A stretch of 64,000 nt of DNA from Odobenus rosmarus divergens (GCF_000321225.1 NW_004450402.1:3881978-3945977), one strand, 5' to 3'; numbered from the stretch's first letter, positions 38,260-49,750 are shown. Program-made: numbers and translations. Notes: a model not told the origin generated them from the sequence alone.

Positions 38260-38450
38260 CTGGAATCCTGCTTCGACAACTCCAACATGTGCAATACTGA
38301 GCCAGTTAACTTTATGCCTCAGTTTTCACATTCGTAAAATGAGGAAGTAATAGTACCTACCTCACTGTATTGTGTGAAACATAAATGAGATAACACATAT
38401 ACAGCACTTAGAAGCAAAGAAAGTGCTTAAGAAATGATAGCTATTACCAT
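38260..38450 (+). repeat. MIR
   Basis: ATACTGAGCCAGTTAACTTT, ATGCCTCAGTTTTCACATTC, GTAAAATGAGGAAGTAATAG, TACCTACCTCACTGTATTGT and CAGCACTTAGAAGCAAAG. A clear copy, followed by a short CAT microsatellite (38450-38469). Confidence 0.85.
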
Positions 38451-38769
38451 CACCATCATCATCATCATTTAGTTTTAGCATTACATTCTGACCTGGTAAA
38501 ATAAAATTCTATAATTCCTTATAAGAAGAAAAAAAGAATTTCAACTTTCTGAGATCAACAACTCTACATGTTCCAAAGCGTTTTCAAGCTGAAATTTCTA
38601 ATGTATCATGATTTCTAAATATGATTTTTTGGAGGGGATAAAAGGAGAAAGCACTAAACTCTTAAAATTCCTTTCTGTTTTGATTTTAGTAGAAAATAAT
38701 TGTTATTTGTCTTCAAATTTTCTGGGCTTCTGACTCACCCATTAGAAGAAAAAAATAGTATTTACAAGA

Positions 38770-38875
38770 GACTGGGGTGTGCAGTACCAGGTTATAGGTC
38801 TGGCTCTGCTGCTTAACTAGCTGTGTAACTGTGGACAAATCACCTAACCTTTCTTATCAAAATCTCCATGATGAC
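38770..38875 (+). repeat. MIR fragment
   Basis: CTGGCTCTGCTGCTTAACTA, GCTGTGTAACTGTGGACAAA and TCACCTAACCTTTCTTATCA are the MIR core. Confidence 0.8.
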
Positions 38876-39281
38876 CACATTGGTTTATGCCATCATCATC
38901 TTCCTACTGCACTGGACTCAGCAGGTCTTTTTGTTTCCCATGCAGGAAACAGAGCGAGGACTGAAAGCAACTGCAAGTTCTTCCATTTCCCTTTCTCTTC
39001 TTGAACAATTCAGTCCTGAAACTTATGTGGGGGGGCAGAGCAAACTTATGTGTCCATGATGGTAGAGCAAGGGAGGCAAGAGGACCCCTGCAAAAAGTGG
39101 TCTGGAATGGGAAGTAACAGCCCAAGCAGGGTGAAGAGGGTGTCTTATTGTGGGGGCAGGGGGCTGGCATGGGGAAACAGAATCCTAGACTATAAAGATG
39201 CTCTTGCATGGGTGTGGCCCAGCATAGGCTGCAAAATCCATGTGGAGTGAGGTACTTAGGAAAGATGACAAGACCTATGTT

Positions 39282-39484
39282 TTTTTTTTTTTAAAAGATT
39301 TTATTTATTTATTTGAGAGAGAGAATGAGATAGAGAGAGAGAGAGCATGAGAGGGGGGAGGGTCAGAGGGAGAAGCAGACTCCCTGCCGAGCAGGGAGCC
39401 CGATGCGGGACTCAATCCCGGGACTCCAGGATCATGACCTGAGCCGAAGGCAGTCGCTTAACCAACTGAGCCACCCAGGTGCCC
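39282..39484 (-). mobile_element. Can-SINE, reversed
   Basis: TTTTATTTATTTATTTGAGAG, GCAGACTCCCTGCCGAGCAG, GGATCATGACCTGAGCCGAA and CTGAGCCACCCAGGTGCCC. Duplication ARGACCTATGTT at 39270-39281 and 39485-39496. Confidence 0.95.
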
Positions 39485-39815
39485 AGGACCTATGTTAAGA
39501 TTGGTTACAAACAGAGGATTGATCAAAGAGGTATAGATATATGAAGGATAATGGGAACCTGTTTTTCATTGTCAGAAAGGGAACTACAAGTAAGGAAAGA
39601 AAGAAAACTAGTGTGAACCCTTACAATACTGAATTTGAACTGGAGACATTGGTATGAATTCTTTTTTTAATATATAAATAGACAAATAAATGTAAATAAA
39701 AATATGTGTATGTCTGATCACACATATATATATTCTCTATCTCTATCCACTCAGGTCTTGGAATTACTGATACCTCAATAGCAACAAACATATCTAATGC
39801 CAAGATACTGTATTC

Positions 39816-40013
39816 CTTTCTTAAAAAAAAAGATCTTATTTCTTTATTTGAGTGAGAGTGAAAGTGAGAGAGATCACAGCGGGAGTGGGAGAGGGAGAAG
39901 TAGGCTCCCCGCTGAACAGACAGCCCAAAGCAGGGCTCCATCCCAGGACCCCGCGATCATGACCTGAGCCCAAGGCAGACGCTTAACTGACTGAGCCACC
40001 CAGGTGCCCCTAC
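39816..40013 (-). mobile_element. Can-SINE, reversed
   Basis: AAAAGATCTTATTTCTTTAT tail end, CGCGATCATGACCTGAGCCC and CTGAGCCACCCAGGTGCCCC. Perfect 18 bp duplication TGCCAAGATACTGTATTC at 39798-39815 and 40014-40031. Confidence 0.95.
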
Positions 40014-40065
40014 TGCCAAGATACTGTATTCTAAATATAATTTTTTCTACTAAAAGTAACTAGGG

Positions 40066-41153
40066 ACTCAACACCCAAAGAACAAATGATCCAATCAAGA
40101 AATGGGCAAAAGACAAGAACAGACATTTTTCAAAAGAAGACATCCAAATGGCCAACAGACACATGAAAAAGTGCTCAACATCACTCAGCATCGGGGAAAT
40201 CCAAATCAAAACCTCCATGAGATACCACCTCACACCAGTCAGAATGGCTAAAATTAACAAGTCAGGAAACGACAGATGTAGGCGAGGATGCAGAGAAAGG
40301 GGAACTCTCCTACACTGTTGGTGGGAATGCAAGCTGGTGCAGCCCCTCTGGAAAACAGTATGGAGGTTCCTCAAAAAGTTGAAAATAGAGCTACTGTATG
40401 ACCCAGCAATTGCACTACTGGGTATTTACCCCAAAGATACAAATGTAGTGATCCGAAGGGGTACGTGCACCCAGATGTTTATAGCAGCAATGTCCCCAAT
40501 AGCCAAACTATGGAAAGAGCCAAGATGTCCATCGACAGACGAATGGATAAAGAAGATGTGATATATATATATAATGGAATATTATGCAGCCATCAAAAGG
40601 AATGAAATCTTGCCATTTGCAACGATGTGGATGGAACTGGAGAGTATTATGCTGAGCGAAATAAGTCAATCAGAGAAAGACATGTATCATATGATCTCAC
40701 TGATATGAGGAATTCTTAATCTCAGGAAACAAACTGAGGGTTGCTGGAATGGTTGGGGGGTGGGAGAGATGGGGTGTCTGGGTGACAGACAATGGGGAGG
40801 GTATGTGCTATGGTGAGCACTGTGAATTGTGTAAGACTGCTGAATCACAGGCCTGTACCTCTGAAACAAATAATGCAATATATGTTAAGAAAAAAAAAAA
40901 GAAGATAGCAGGAAGGGAGAAATGAAGGAGGGTAAATTGGTGGGGGAGACGAACCATGAGAGATGATGGACTCTGAGAAACAAACTGAGGGTTCTAGAGG
41001 GGAGGGAGGTGGGGGGATGGGTTAGCCTGGTGATGGGTATTAAAGAGGGCACGTTCTGCATGGAGCACTGGGTGTTATACACAAACAATGAATCATGGAA
41101 CACTACATCAAAAACTAATGATGTAATGTATGGTCATTAACATAATAAAAAAG
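40066..41153 (+). mobile_element. Young carnivore L1, 5'-truncated (ORF2 C-terminus and 3' UTR)
   Basis: It starts inside ORF2 (ACATCCAAATGGCCAACAGA). A 137-codon frame at 40148-40561 still encodes the cysteine-rich end of ORF2 ([11 protein letters not shown], then [31 protein letters not shown]), then stops. The 3' UTR has two tandem modules each beginning AACAAACTGAGGGTT (about 40728 and 40979), with an A-rich tract at 40888-40900 between. Perfect 13 bp duplication AAAGTAACTAGGG at 40053-40065 and 41154-41166. Confidence 0.93.
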
Positions 41154-42074
41154 AAAGTAACTAGGGCTCGTTAGAAAAAGGACTGAGGACAAGAAAAGAA
41201 TAAGAAGAGCCTGGAATGTTTTGTTGTATGAGAAAGAATGATGGGAGCATGTCAAAAGGGAAAAAAAAACAGCTTGAAGACTGCCTTATTAGCCAAATTG
41301 GGGGCAATTTGCATATCAAAATACACAGTGATAGTAACGGACCTACTGACTAACATAGAAAACCACAACCACACACACACAACACACATACACAAATCAA
41401 TTGGAAATTTAAAGTATGATAAGGAATGGTACGATTATATAGTCTCAAAGTAGCTCTGCACAGTGTTTATTACCTACAAAGGGAAAGGAGTGATTTCACA
41501 GTGGAGAAGCTGGGCAGACATCACCTTCATCAACTGATCGAAGAGGACATTGTCATAAATGGGCCAAATAAAAATCCTGTGCTACCTGACAGAGATCAAT
41601 GAAAAGATCACAGCATCACTTGAGCAATATTCCTGTCAAAGATTGATAATTTAAATCTAACCATAAGGAAAAACCAAAGAATTTGGTATTGGAGGTATTC
41701 TGCACAATAACTGGCCTCTAAAATGTAATGGTCATGAAAGTCAAGGAGAGATGAAAGACCTGTTACAGACTGAAGAAGACATGCAACTAAATGCTGTCAA
41801 TAACATTACAGAACCCTGGCAAAATCTGAATGGGGTCTGAGGATTAGATGAAAGTCATGTTCCCATGATAATTTCCTGATACTGCTAGTTGTATTATGGC
41901 TATGTAGGAGAGGGTCCTTGTTTGTAAGAAACGTGCACCATCAAGCAGTCCTGAGTATAAGGATTGCAATTTACTTTCCAGTGGTTCAAGGGGGGGAAAA
42001 AGATTTTTGAGCTGTACTTAGAACTTTTCTATAAGTCAATTCAAGATTTAAAAAATACCAAACTTACAAGCACA

Positions 42075-42620
42075 CAACATTTCACATCGTAAGTCTTCCC
42101 TGCTTGGAACTTGTCAGTGGCTCCCCACAGCAACTAGAATAAAACCCAAGACCTACGTGTTTTTATCCTGCTTGCTAGGTCCTCGTCCCCAGCCTCCACC
42201 CCTTCGTTTTCTATATTCCAGCTACACTAGCTGTGACTAAGCTCCTGGAATGTGCAGAGCTCGCTCCCATTTCAGAGCTCTGCATGGATTCTTAGAACAC
42301 TTGTGTCCGGATCTTAGAATGATTGCCCCTTATCAGCATTCACCTGTTGTCTCAATGTTACCTTTTCAGAAAGGCCTTCTCTTCCCTTCCTGGTATTCTC
42401 TATCGTATCGCCCAGGTTCAGTCCCTTCATAATTTATTAAATTATTTAATTTAATTTAAATTTACTGTTATTAAATTTATTTCTTTATCAAATTATCATA
42501 GTCATTTATTATTTTTTCCTTTTTTTCAGTATCCCCCAACTAGACTGTAATCACCTTTAAGGATAGGGGCTTTGTCAGTCTCCATCCCTGCAATTTCCTC
42601 ACAGCCAAGTGCTTGGAGTG
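42075..42620 (+). repeat. L2 LINE 3' end
   Basis: TGTCAGTGGCTCCCCACAGC, AGAATAAAACCCAAGACCTA, TTCCAGCTACACTAGCTGTG, TTTTCAGAAAGGCCTTCTCT and CAACTAGACTGTAATCACCT follow the L2 order. An AT-rich expansion lies at 42425-42480. Confidence 0.8.
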
Positions 42621-42654
42621 GGAAGCAGCTAATAACTCTTGGCTGACTGACAAC

Positions 42655-42785
42655 CTAGGCTTCGATTTTCTCATCTACAAAATGGGAATAAACTACTACC
42701 GAACTTGTAGCATTATACATTGAATAATATATGCAAATGATTAGCATAGTGCCCGGCACACAACAGGTACTAAACAGATGCAAAA
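42655..42785 (+). repeat. MIR 3' half
   Basis: TTTTCTCATCTACAAAATGG, ATTAGCATAGTGCCCGGCAC and ACAACAGGTACTAAACAGAT match the MIR 3' part. Confidence 0.8.
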
Positions 42786-43010
42786 TATGCATAGACAATG
42801 GAAAGCACCAGTTTGGGTCTAGAAACTCTTTGTAAGTTGAATGGTGCTTTGGGTATCTCTTCCTAAACTTACTGCCCTATTGACTATGATTTAATAGAGA
42901 GAAAATGCTTCCTTTCCAAAGCCTAGAAATATAACAAATCAAAATGCACTTAACTTAGTGATCCAGCACTGTGCTGGAAGAAAAACTACTGGTTCTATTC
43001 TTCGTGGAAA

Positions 43011-43085
43011 TATAATTTTTTTTATTTTTAGTAGTGCTAAAAATAAATTTATATAATTTTTTTTATTTTTAGTAGTGCTAAAAAT
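43011..43085. repeat. Perfect 34 bp direct repeat, two copies
   Basis: Copies at 43011-43044 and 43052-43085, each TATAA, eight T, then ATTTTTAGTAGTGCTAAAAAT. They are separated by 7 bp AAATTTA. Within each copy, ATTTTTAGTAGTGCTAAAAAT is itself partly palindromic (ATTTTTAG / CTAAAAAT). Confidence 0.95.
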
Positions 43086-43199
43086 TTAAATGATTCATAC
43101 TTTAAATAACATGTTTTATGGTACCATTATATCTTCCCTAACATATTATTCTTTTATACTTTCCTCCTCTAACTTACCAAAATTTTTACTGACACAAGC

Positions 43200-43375
43200 T
43201 CTAGATTTATAAACATTAATTCATCTTCAAAAAAATTTTCTTCAAAGTAAGCATTATTTCTGTATGTTCATGGATAAAGAATAATTAATGTCTGATTAAG
43301 GTCACAAGTTAAGTAAAAGTGAATCAGAGCCCTCTCCAGGCTTCAGACTCCCAGTGTGTTATTGCTCTAAGCATA
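43200..43375 (-). repeat. Probable MIR, reversed
   Basis: CATTAATTCATCTTCAAAAA, AGCATTATTTCTGTATGTTC, AAGGTCACAAGTTAAGTAAA and CAGAGCCCTCTCCAGGCTTC in reversed MIR order. Confidence 0.6.
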
Positions 43376-43379
43376 ATCA

Positions 43380-43480
43380 AATATTTATTGAGGGCCTAGG
43401 CCGGGCTGGGAGTGAAAGAGATATGTAAGACAGACCCTGAGGACACATTTCTTATTAACAAAAAGTCTAAATTAAAAGGA
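43380..43480 (-). repeat. L2-like tail fragment, reversed
   Basis: ATATTTATTGAGGGCCTAGG is followed by a decayed version of the reversed CR1/L2-clade end. Confidence 0.45.
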
Positions 43481-44929
43481 AATTGAATCTATTTTGAGTT
43501 TCTTTATGGGACAGCTATTTAAACTATTATATCTATGGTGGGCAGAACTCCACAGACCAAACCACAAATCCACAAGGACACCGTTAAGTAGAATTTCTTA
43601 AATCCTGAGAAGAAAGGACTAGAATTTTAAACCACTTCTTTCACTTATCCATTTGTTACTTTTTCTGTTGCAGTTAAGACAGTGGGGGAAAAAATGTTTG
43701 GAGAGAAAGACAGGGAGCTAACAATCTTCCTTTAGAAAATCATCTACAACAATGTTACACTGCCTCTGTTTTTCTAGTCTTCCACTGTCTCCTCCCTCCT
43801 ACCCTTACCCACCACAAGCATACACAAGCCTTATTCATCAAGACTGTAGGTTTATGTGTTCTTTTTTTCAAATCAGTAAACATTAAGATGTAATACATTC
43901 CCTAAGCAAATTTCATAGGTAAAAATTTCTGGAAGTCATACGAGTTTCTCACTTCACCTTCAGATATCTCCTAATTTTCTTGGTAACAGTTAATATGAGC
44001 CAGCCAGCATTCAAATTTGTGTTCACAATAGACATGCTAGTGTTTGTGGATTCAAAAAAAAAAAGTGACTAAAACATGGTTTTTCGTCATAAATAACGTT
44101 ATAAAAATGTGTTCATCTTTTAGTTGATTTGAAATACTTTAGTTCTTTTTATTGATGTTTCTCACTTGTTCCATATTAGATTTGAAATGGCTTCAAAAGT
44201 TATACTCTACAACTAGCTTAAACCCTGTAAGTAAATACAGGCGTTAGTGCAGAAGGAAAATAAGAGTAGGGAAAAAACATGGTTAAAGCCAGGGGTGAGG
44301 ATGACACACAAAAGACACACTTAGTTGCCAGACAGAACTGGATCTGAATTGGGGCTCTTAATAGTCTAGTAACTAATGTAAAGGGTGGGTTGGATCAGGT
44401 ATAAAACCTGATGTGTATATGCTAAAAAAAAAAGCTAATGGCTCAGGAGAAATTAGATCCTGTTGCTGATGCTGAGAGATAAATGAAACTTTTCTCAAGA
44501 GTCTTCATAAATGAAAAATAAAATGTAGTCAGTGCTGTTGATGCTTATCATAAAGGGATTTATGGTTCCCCTTTTTAAAAAGTCCTTCATTATAAATCAA
44601 TGGCCTAATACCAAGTACAGTTTAGTTAAAATAATCCCATGGAGTCCAAAACACAACTTCTTGATTGTACAAATTCAGATACGTTTTAAAGTTCTATTCA
44701 ATTACCTAGAGTGACTAAGTGGGGTCACTGGGAGCAGTCACTTTTCAGCCAAGCGAATTGCTGCCTTTTTTTTTTCTTAATATATTTTTTTTGACATTGT
44801 GAAGGTCCAAGAAGCAAAACTATAGCCACACTTAAACCTGGCTCTAGAAGAATAAAACATCCAACACACACTTCAAAGAAAGTTCTTCTAGTATTGCTTA
44901 TAAAAATATTTACAATCTAACTCTAGTTA

Positions 44930-45075
44930 GGCACCGGACTAAGTTTTCAGATGCTGATTTAATAACACTCTAGGGAAGATATTCCCCACAACTGTTATAG
45001 TCGAGGAAATTGAGGCAAGGAGAATGTAAGTAACTTGCCTAAAACTACAAAGGAGCACAGTGTTGTGGTTGAAAT
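44930..45075 (-). repeat. MIR, reversed
   Basis: ATATTCCCCACAACTGTTAT, GTCGAGGAAATTGAGGCAAG and AAGTAACTTGCCTAAAACTA match the reversed MIR core. Confidence 0.75.
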
Positions 45076-45315
45076 TACATGCAACTCTGCAATTAGGTTT
45101 GAGATACCTTGTATGAAATACTTTTCAGGGACAGCTCTACATAAAAGTGCCAGGAGCATAAAAATAAATGTTAGAGGGGGAAAGTAATATGGTACAATTT
45201 CAGATGGAGATCCCAGACTCAACAGACTCCTATTCATAGGGTAGACATGATGTTTTACCATTGACTCAAATATCCACTAGCCTCCTTTACAAGTTTATGT
45301 AAATTGGAGTACATG

Positions 45316-45341
45316 CCCCACCCTCCCACCCCCCGCCCCCC
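45316..45341 (-). other. G-quadruplex motif on the SNX7 sense strand
   Basis: The plus strand has five C-runs of 4, 3, 3, 6 and 6 separated by single bases (A, T, A, G). The minus strand, which is the SNX7 sense strand, therefore carries five G-runs with one-base loops. The surrounding intron is AT-rich. Confidence 0.85.
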
Positions 45342-46766
45342 GCACAACCACTCAAACCAACAATGCCCTGAATTAGAGGCCTGCTGGTGAAGGTATAGAG
45401 GGACAGGAATTCTAGGCACTGGCAGGGACTTTGTTCTGGGAGGAGAAGCTGCTGAGGGGCCTTTTGATTACAGCCTCCCCCACTCTCCCGTCCCTAACTC
45501 CCACCCAGCTGTGGTATACTACTCCAATACGTGCTACATTGTGTATTTGCGGCACGTGTCTATTAGTTTTTTTACCCAGAATCCATTCTCCACTCCCCTT
45601 CTTACTACCTGAAAGAGCCCTGGTTTTTCTCTGGTATTTGCATCAGGTGGCATATTGTTGGCTTATCTAAGTCAATTCCGATGGCCATATTCCCACTCGA
45701 AGTAATTGACTCGATCATGGACTTTTCACAACTCTGGCTAGTGAGAAATGAGGAAAAGTCTGCTGGATGCCTTCTAGAATAAATGGATAAAAGGAAATAT
45801 ACGAGAAAAAAAGTCCCTTTTCCTTTCACTGGATGAGTGTCATATATGTACCTGTGTGTACCTGTGTGTATGTGAGAGACACAGATGCAAACAGACAAAA
45901 AAGAAGCTAAGAGAGGAAAACAGATACTAAGAAATGAGGCATACAGAAAAGAATAAATTTGTAAAAGGTCAAGGGAGAGAGGTAGGACAATAAATATCTG
46001 AGAAAAGGTGGAGGTGACCTCTGCCCCCCGACCACACAAAAAAAGTTATGTCAATACTATCATTTCCTAGAAGCTTAGAGGAAAGCCAATCTTGCTTTGT
46101 GCAGTGTTTAGCACACTATCAAGAACATTTGAAGATTAATAGCCACTATTTGAGGACAAGAGTAAAATACTGGTTCAAAAATAGCAAGTCATACAGAGCA
46201 AAGACCAGCTTGAATAAATTTGGTATCTGTTTGCATCTACTGAATGTGGCTATATGCAAATCCAGATCATAATGATCTTATGAAAATGCATTTTTTTTTC
46301 CTCACATAAATATACTGCTAAACAGCTATGGTATTATATCTAGATCCAACTCTCAGAGTCTATGCACATATTGCTAAATGTCAAATGTATTCATATTCAT
46401 TTATATCTGAATGCTGCTTTGAGTGGAAAACTATAAATCATCCATTCAAAAATAAAAACAAAAATAAAATGGATATGCAGCATTATTTAGCACCACAGAT
46501 GAACCTTATTTATCTTGCAGTTAAGCAGCGAAGTGAATAAGCATTTTCAAACAGAAGCTCTGACTCTGAAAACTTAATAACTAAACTGCAAAAACCACGT
46601 TTCTTCAAAATATCTGAATTTTCCTCATAATCTCAGTTATTGTTATGCTTTTATCTCTATAGTCAGAAATTCTCTTACTTTGACTGAACAGTATCTATTT
46701 CATTGAGTATCTTCTTCATTGAAGCACATAATACAACTCTCAATTTCTCTTGAAATACTTTATTAT

Positions 46767-46954
46767 TGGGGTGCCTGGGTGGCTCAGTCAGTTAAGTGTC
46801 TGCCTTCGGCTCAGGTCCTGATCCTGGGGTCCTGGGATGGATCCCCGAGTCGGGCTCCCTCCTCAGCAGGGAGCCTGCTTCTCCCTCTCCCTTTGCCTGC
46901 TGCTCCCCCTGCTCTCTCTCTCTGTCAGATAAATAAAATCTTTTTTAAAAAAAA
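46767..46954 (+). mobile_element. Can-SINE
   Basis: GGGGTGCCTGGGTGGCTCAG head, GGTCCTGATCCTGGGGTCCT and CTGCTGCTCCCCCTGCTCTC tract with a short AAATAAAATC tail. Duplication GAAATACTTTATTAT at 46752-46766 and 46955-46969. Confidence 0.95.
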
Positions 46955-47159
46955 GAAATACTTTATTATCTATACTTACCTTAATTATTCTGTATCAAGC
47001 TGTTTTTATAAATTCCCCATAAATGGAGAAGTGGTTAAAAAGTTGAATGACCCTAAGTAAATTTGTTGAGTTCATTGTGTTGGTTCCATCATTTACCACC
47101 AGCCAAAGCATATAAATTTCCTTTCCTTCTCCTCACCAGCTAATCCTGCTCTGGTTTTT

Positions 47160-48195
47160 AATATTGGAATATGCCATGGCTCAGTCCCATTAAGTCCTGG
47201 GACCTCTTTTTTCTCATCTGTTAGTACACATCCTCAGCAAATCTCATGGCTTTATATACTATCTGCTAACAACTCCCAAATATGTATCTCCCAGCTGGAT
47301 CCCTGACCTGACCTCTGGATTTTTATATGTACTCAAAATCTCCACTTGGATATCTAATAGGTACATCAACTTTAAATGTCTAAATCTGATTTCTTCATCT
47401 TCCCCATTAATCCTGTCCCTTCTGAAGTCTTCCCCATTTTCAATTCATGCCAATTTACCTTCCAGTTGCTCAGTCTAAAAACCTTGGTATCATCCTTGCC
47501 TACTCACAATCTACAGATGTCCAAATAGCAAACAGCTCTACCTTCACAATATATTTGGAATCTGACCACTTCACACCACTTCCACCCTGGTCCAGTGGGA
47601 TTGTAAGAGGTAGTCAGTCTCCAGCACTGGTGTTCTCCTATCCCATGCACACACCACATACATACCATCTCTTGTCTTTCCCAAGAACAGTTATTGTTTC
47701 ATGACTTACGTCTGATGGTGTTACTCCTCTGTTCAACTGTTCTCTTCCTATTTCACTGAGACCAGATCTCATGATCTGACCCCTCTGACCTCATTTCCTA
47801 TAACTCCTTCACTTGCTCATTCCATTCCAGCAACATTAGTCTCCATGCTTTTTCTGAACTGTGCAGGCATATTTACCCTTTTGTACTTACTGACTCTACC
47901 TCAAATGCTCTTCTTCCAGATATTCACGGAGTTCAAGACCTCCCCCCTTTCAGGTTTTACTTAATCACCTTCTTGGTAACACCTTCCCTGACCCCCAATT
48001 TTAAATTTCACTGCTCCCAAACACTCCCTCTTCTCCACACTTATAGGACAATCAACTTAAATTTTAATTAATTGTTTGCTATTGTCTCCATCCACTAGAA
48101 TGAGGGCCTGCTTTTCTTGACTGCTATCTCCCCACTGCTTGCAATAGTGTCTCTCTTACAGTAGGTTCTCAACAACATTTGTCGACAGGTTTCAT
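47160..48195 (+). repeat. L2-like LINE, about 1 kb of its 3' end
   Basis: GGTATCATCCTTGCCTACTC, AGCTCTACCTTCACAATATA, CTGACCACTTCACACCACTT, GTTACTCCTCTGTTCAACTG, TCTCATGATCTGACCCCTCT, AATGCTCTTCTTCCAGATAT and CCACTAGAATGAGGGCCTGC keep the order of an old CR1/L2-clade element. No open frame. Confidence 0.75.
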
Positions 48196-48389
48196 TGAAT
48201 ACCTCTACCTTAAAGGTCATCTTATCATGACATAAAGTTGCATATCTCTCATTTTTTCCTCCATTTTATATGCTATAGTTCAGTCTATAGAGCCATTCAT
48301 TATCTGCCCTCCTTGCAAGTTAGAGATGGGAAGAGTCACTAACAACTTGAAACATTGGCTTCCCTTCATTCTTTAACTGCTGTGGATTC

Positions 48390-48735
48390 TATCTTCCACC
48401 TACAACTCTCTCAAATTTATTCCCCTCTGTAACTCCCCAACTACCTCTTCAGTTCAGGCTCCCACTGGATCCACGCTGCCCGAAGGATCAAGTCCATATT
48501 CCTCATCCTGACAGACAACAAGGCTCCCTAACTGAATGTGGCCTATCTTTATAGCCACATCTCCTTATCTCCCGTATATCTGCTCCCTATACATCAACCT
48601 AGTTTTCTCAGTTTAGCATGCTTCTTGAGCTTTTGCTACTTTTCATAATACTGACTGTACATGCAATATGCTCCCTGCTCTTCAAGGAAAAATTCTGAAG
48701 TCATTTTATGGGAGCCATCTCAAATATTACTTCTA
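48390..48735 (+). repeat. L2 LINE fragment
   Basis: CGAAGGATCAAGTCCATATT, CAACAAGGCTCCCTAACTGA and TGGCCTATCTTTATAGCCAC follow the L2 order. Confidence 0.65.
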
Positions 48736-48754
48736 TAAAGTCATCAAAATAACA

Positions 48755-48970
48755 GCAGCTAACAACCACGTAGTGCTTACTAGGATTCAAATAATTGACT
48801 TGCACTGTACCATTTAACCCTTAAACAATTCTATTAGAAAGGTACTAATAACTTCCCCCAAATTATACATGATAAAACAAGGCTAAAAGAAGTTAGGAAA
48901 CATGTCCTAGGTCACAGACTTAATAAGCAGATGAGCTAGGATTGGATCCTACGTCTACCTAATTCCAAAG
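48755..48970 (-). repeat. MIR, reversed
   Basis: ACGTAGTGCTTACTAGGATT, CATTTAACCCTTAAACAATT, ATGATAAAACAAGGCTAAAA and GGTCACAGACTTAATAAGCA match reversed MIR. Confidence 0.75.
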
Positions 48971-49500
48971 CTTAAACGTCAAAACTAAATAAACAGTTGA
49001 ACTGACTTCAAATGGGTATTCTGAAAGTCTTTACTGAGTTTAGGTCATTTTAAAACGATGTATTTTATTGCTGTGAGATAAGAACTACAAACCACAAGCT
49101 CTAAGAAGCTGCCACTTTACAACTACCCAGATAATCAATCAAAGAATTTACTCTAAAGCACTGTTTTTAGTTTGCAGGCAAACACATAATTTCTGTAGGC
49201 ATATTTGTGTGATGAGAAAAACTAACATTACCATTATTGTCAATTTACAGCATTTACAAAATTACAGGCAAGGTAAAAGTCCAGAACCTTGTTTCTGTGT
49301 GCCACGAAGCCCACATAACCGTCACCTGATATGTCTAAAAGGACCTCTGGAATATTACAACTCTGCTCATTTCTACCCAATAATTATAACTCTCCTAGTT
49401 TTTGCCCTTTTTGGTAAAGCTTCATTTCATGGAGCTTTTTATTATGAATTGCTTTGCTGGGTTTGCACATAGCATCCCACCCAAAGGTGACTTTGATGGG

Positions 49501-49750
49501 GTCTCTAAAGGCAGCCCCGGCAGGTCTCCATAGAAATGGCCCCAGGGTTGTCTCCAAAGTGGCCCTGCTTGAGTTGCCATGGTAAACAACCAGGCTAGAT
49601 TGCTATATTCAGTTCTCTGCCAGGGTCGCCATGGTGACTGCAAAGGATGGCTCCTTAGAAGGACCTCACAAGGGCGCGTTTCCATGGTGACCCTATCCTG
49701 CATATTTCTAAGCAACTTCCCTCTGGTTGTTCTGTGACCAATCATGGCAG
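49501..49750. repeat. Degenerate about 26 bp minisatellite with X-box-like cores
   Basis: Related units start near 49501, 49524, 49550, 49573, 49599, 49625, 49649, 49678 and 49702. The best cores are GTTGCCATGGTAAA (49573), GTCGCCATGGTGAC (49625) and GTTTCCATGGTGAC (49678); others read GTCTCCATAGAAAT and GTCTCCAAAGTGGC. Local GC is clearly above the flanking intron. The cores resemble the palindromic RFX X-box. Unit borders are approximate. Confidence 0.7.

Noticed and set aside
39280..40013. SINE heads as possible functional tRNA genes
   Set aside because: A- and B-box-like sequences are present, but the cloverleaf is not kept and the copies carry SINE tails and target-site duplications.
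40148..40561. 137-codon frame on the plus strand resembling a protein gene
   Set aside because: It is the C-terminal part of L1 ORF2 in a 5'-truncated element; counted as part of that L1, not as a host gene.
45605..46039. 144-codon minus-strand frame with hydrophobic segments
   Set aside because: On the same strand as SNX7 but without usable AG/GT borders in phase or any family match. Low-complexity serine/leucine content suggests chance.
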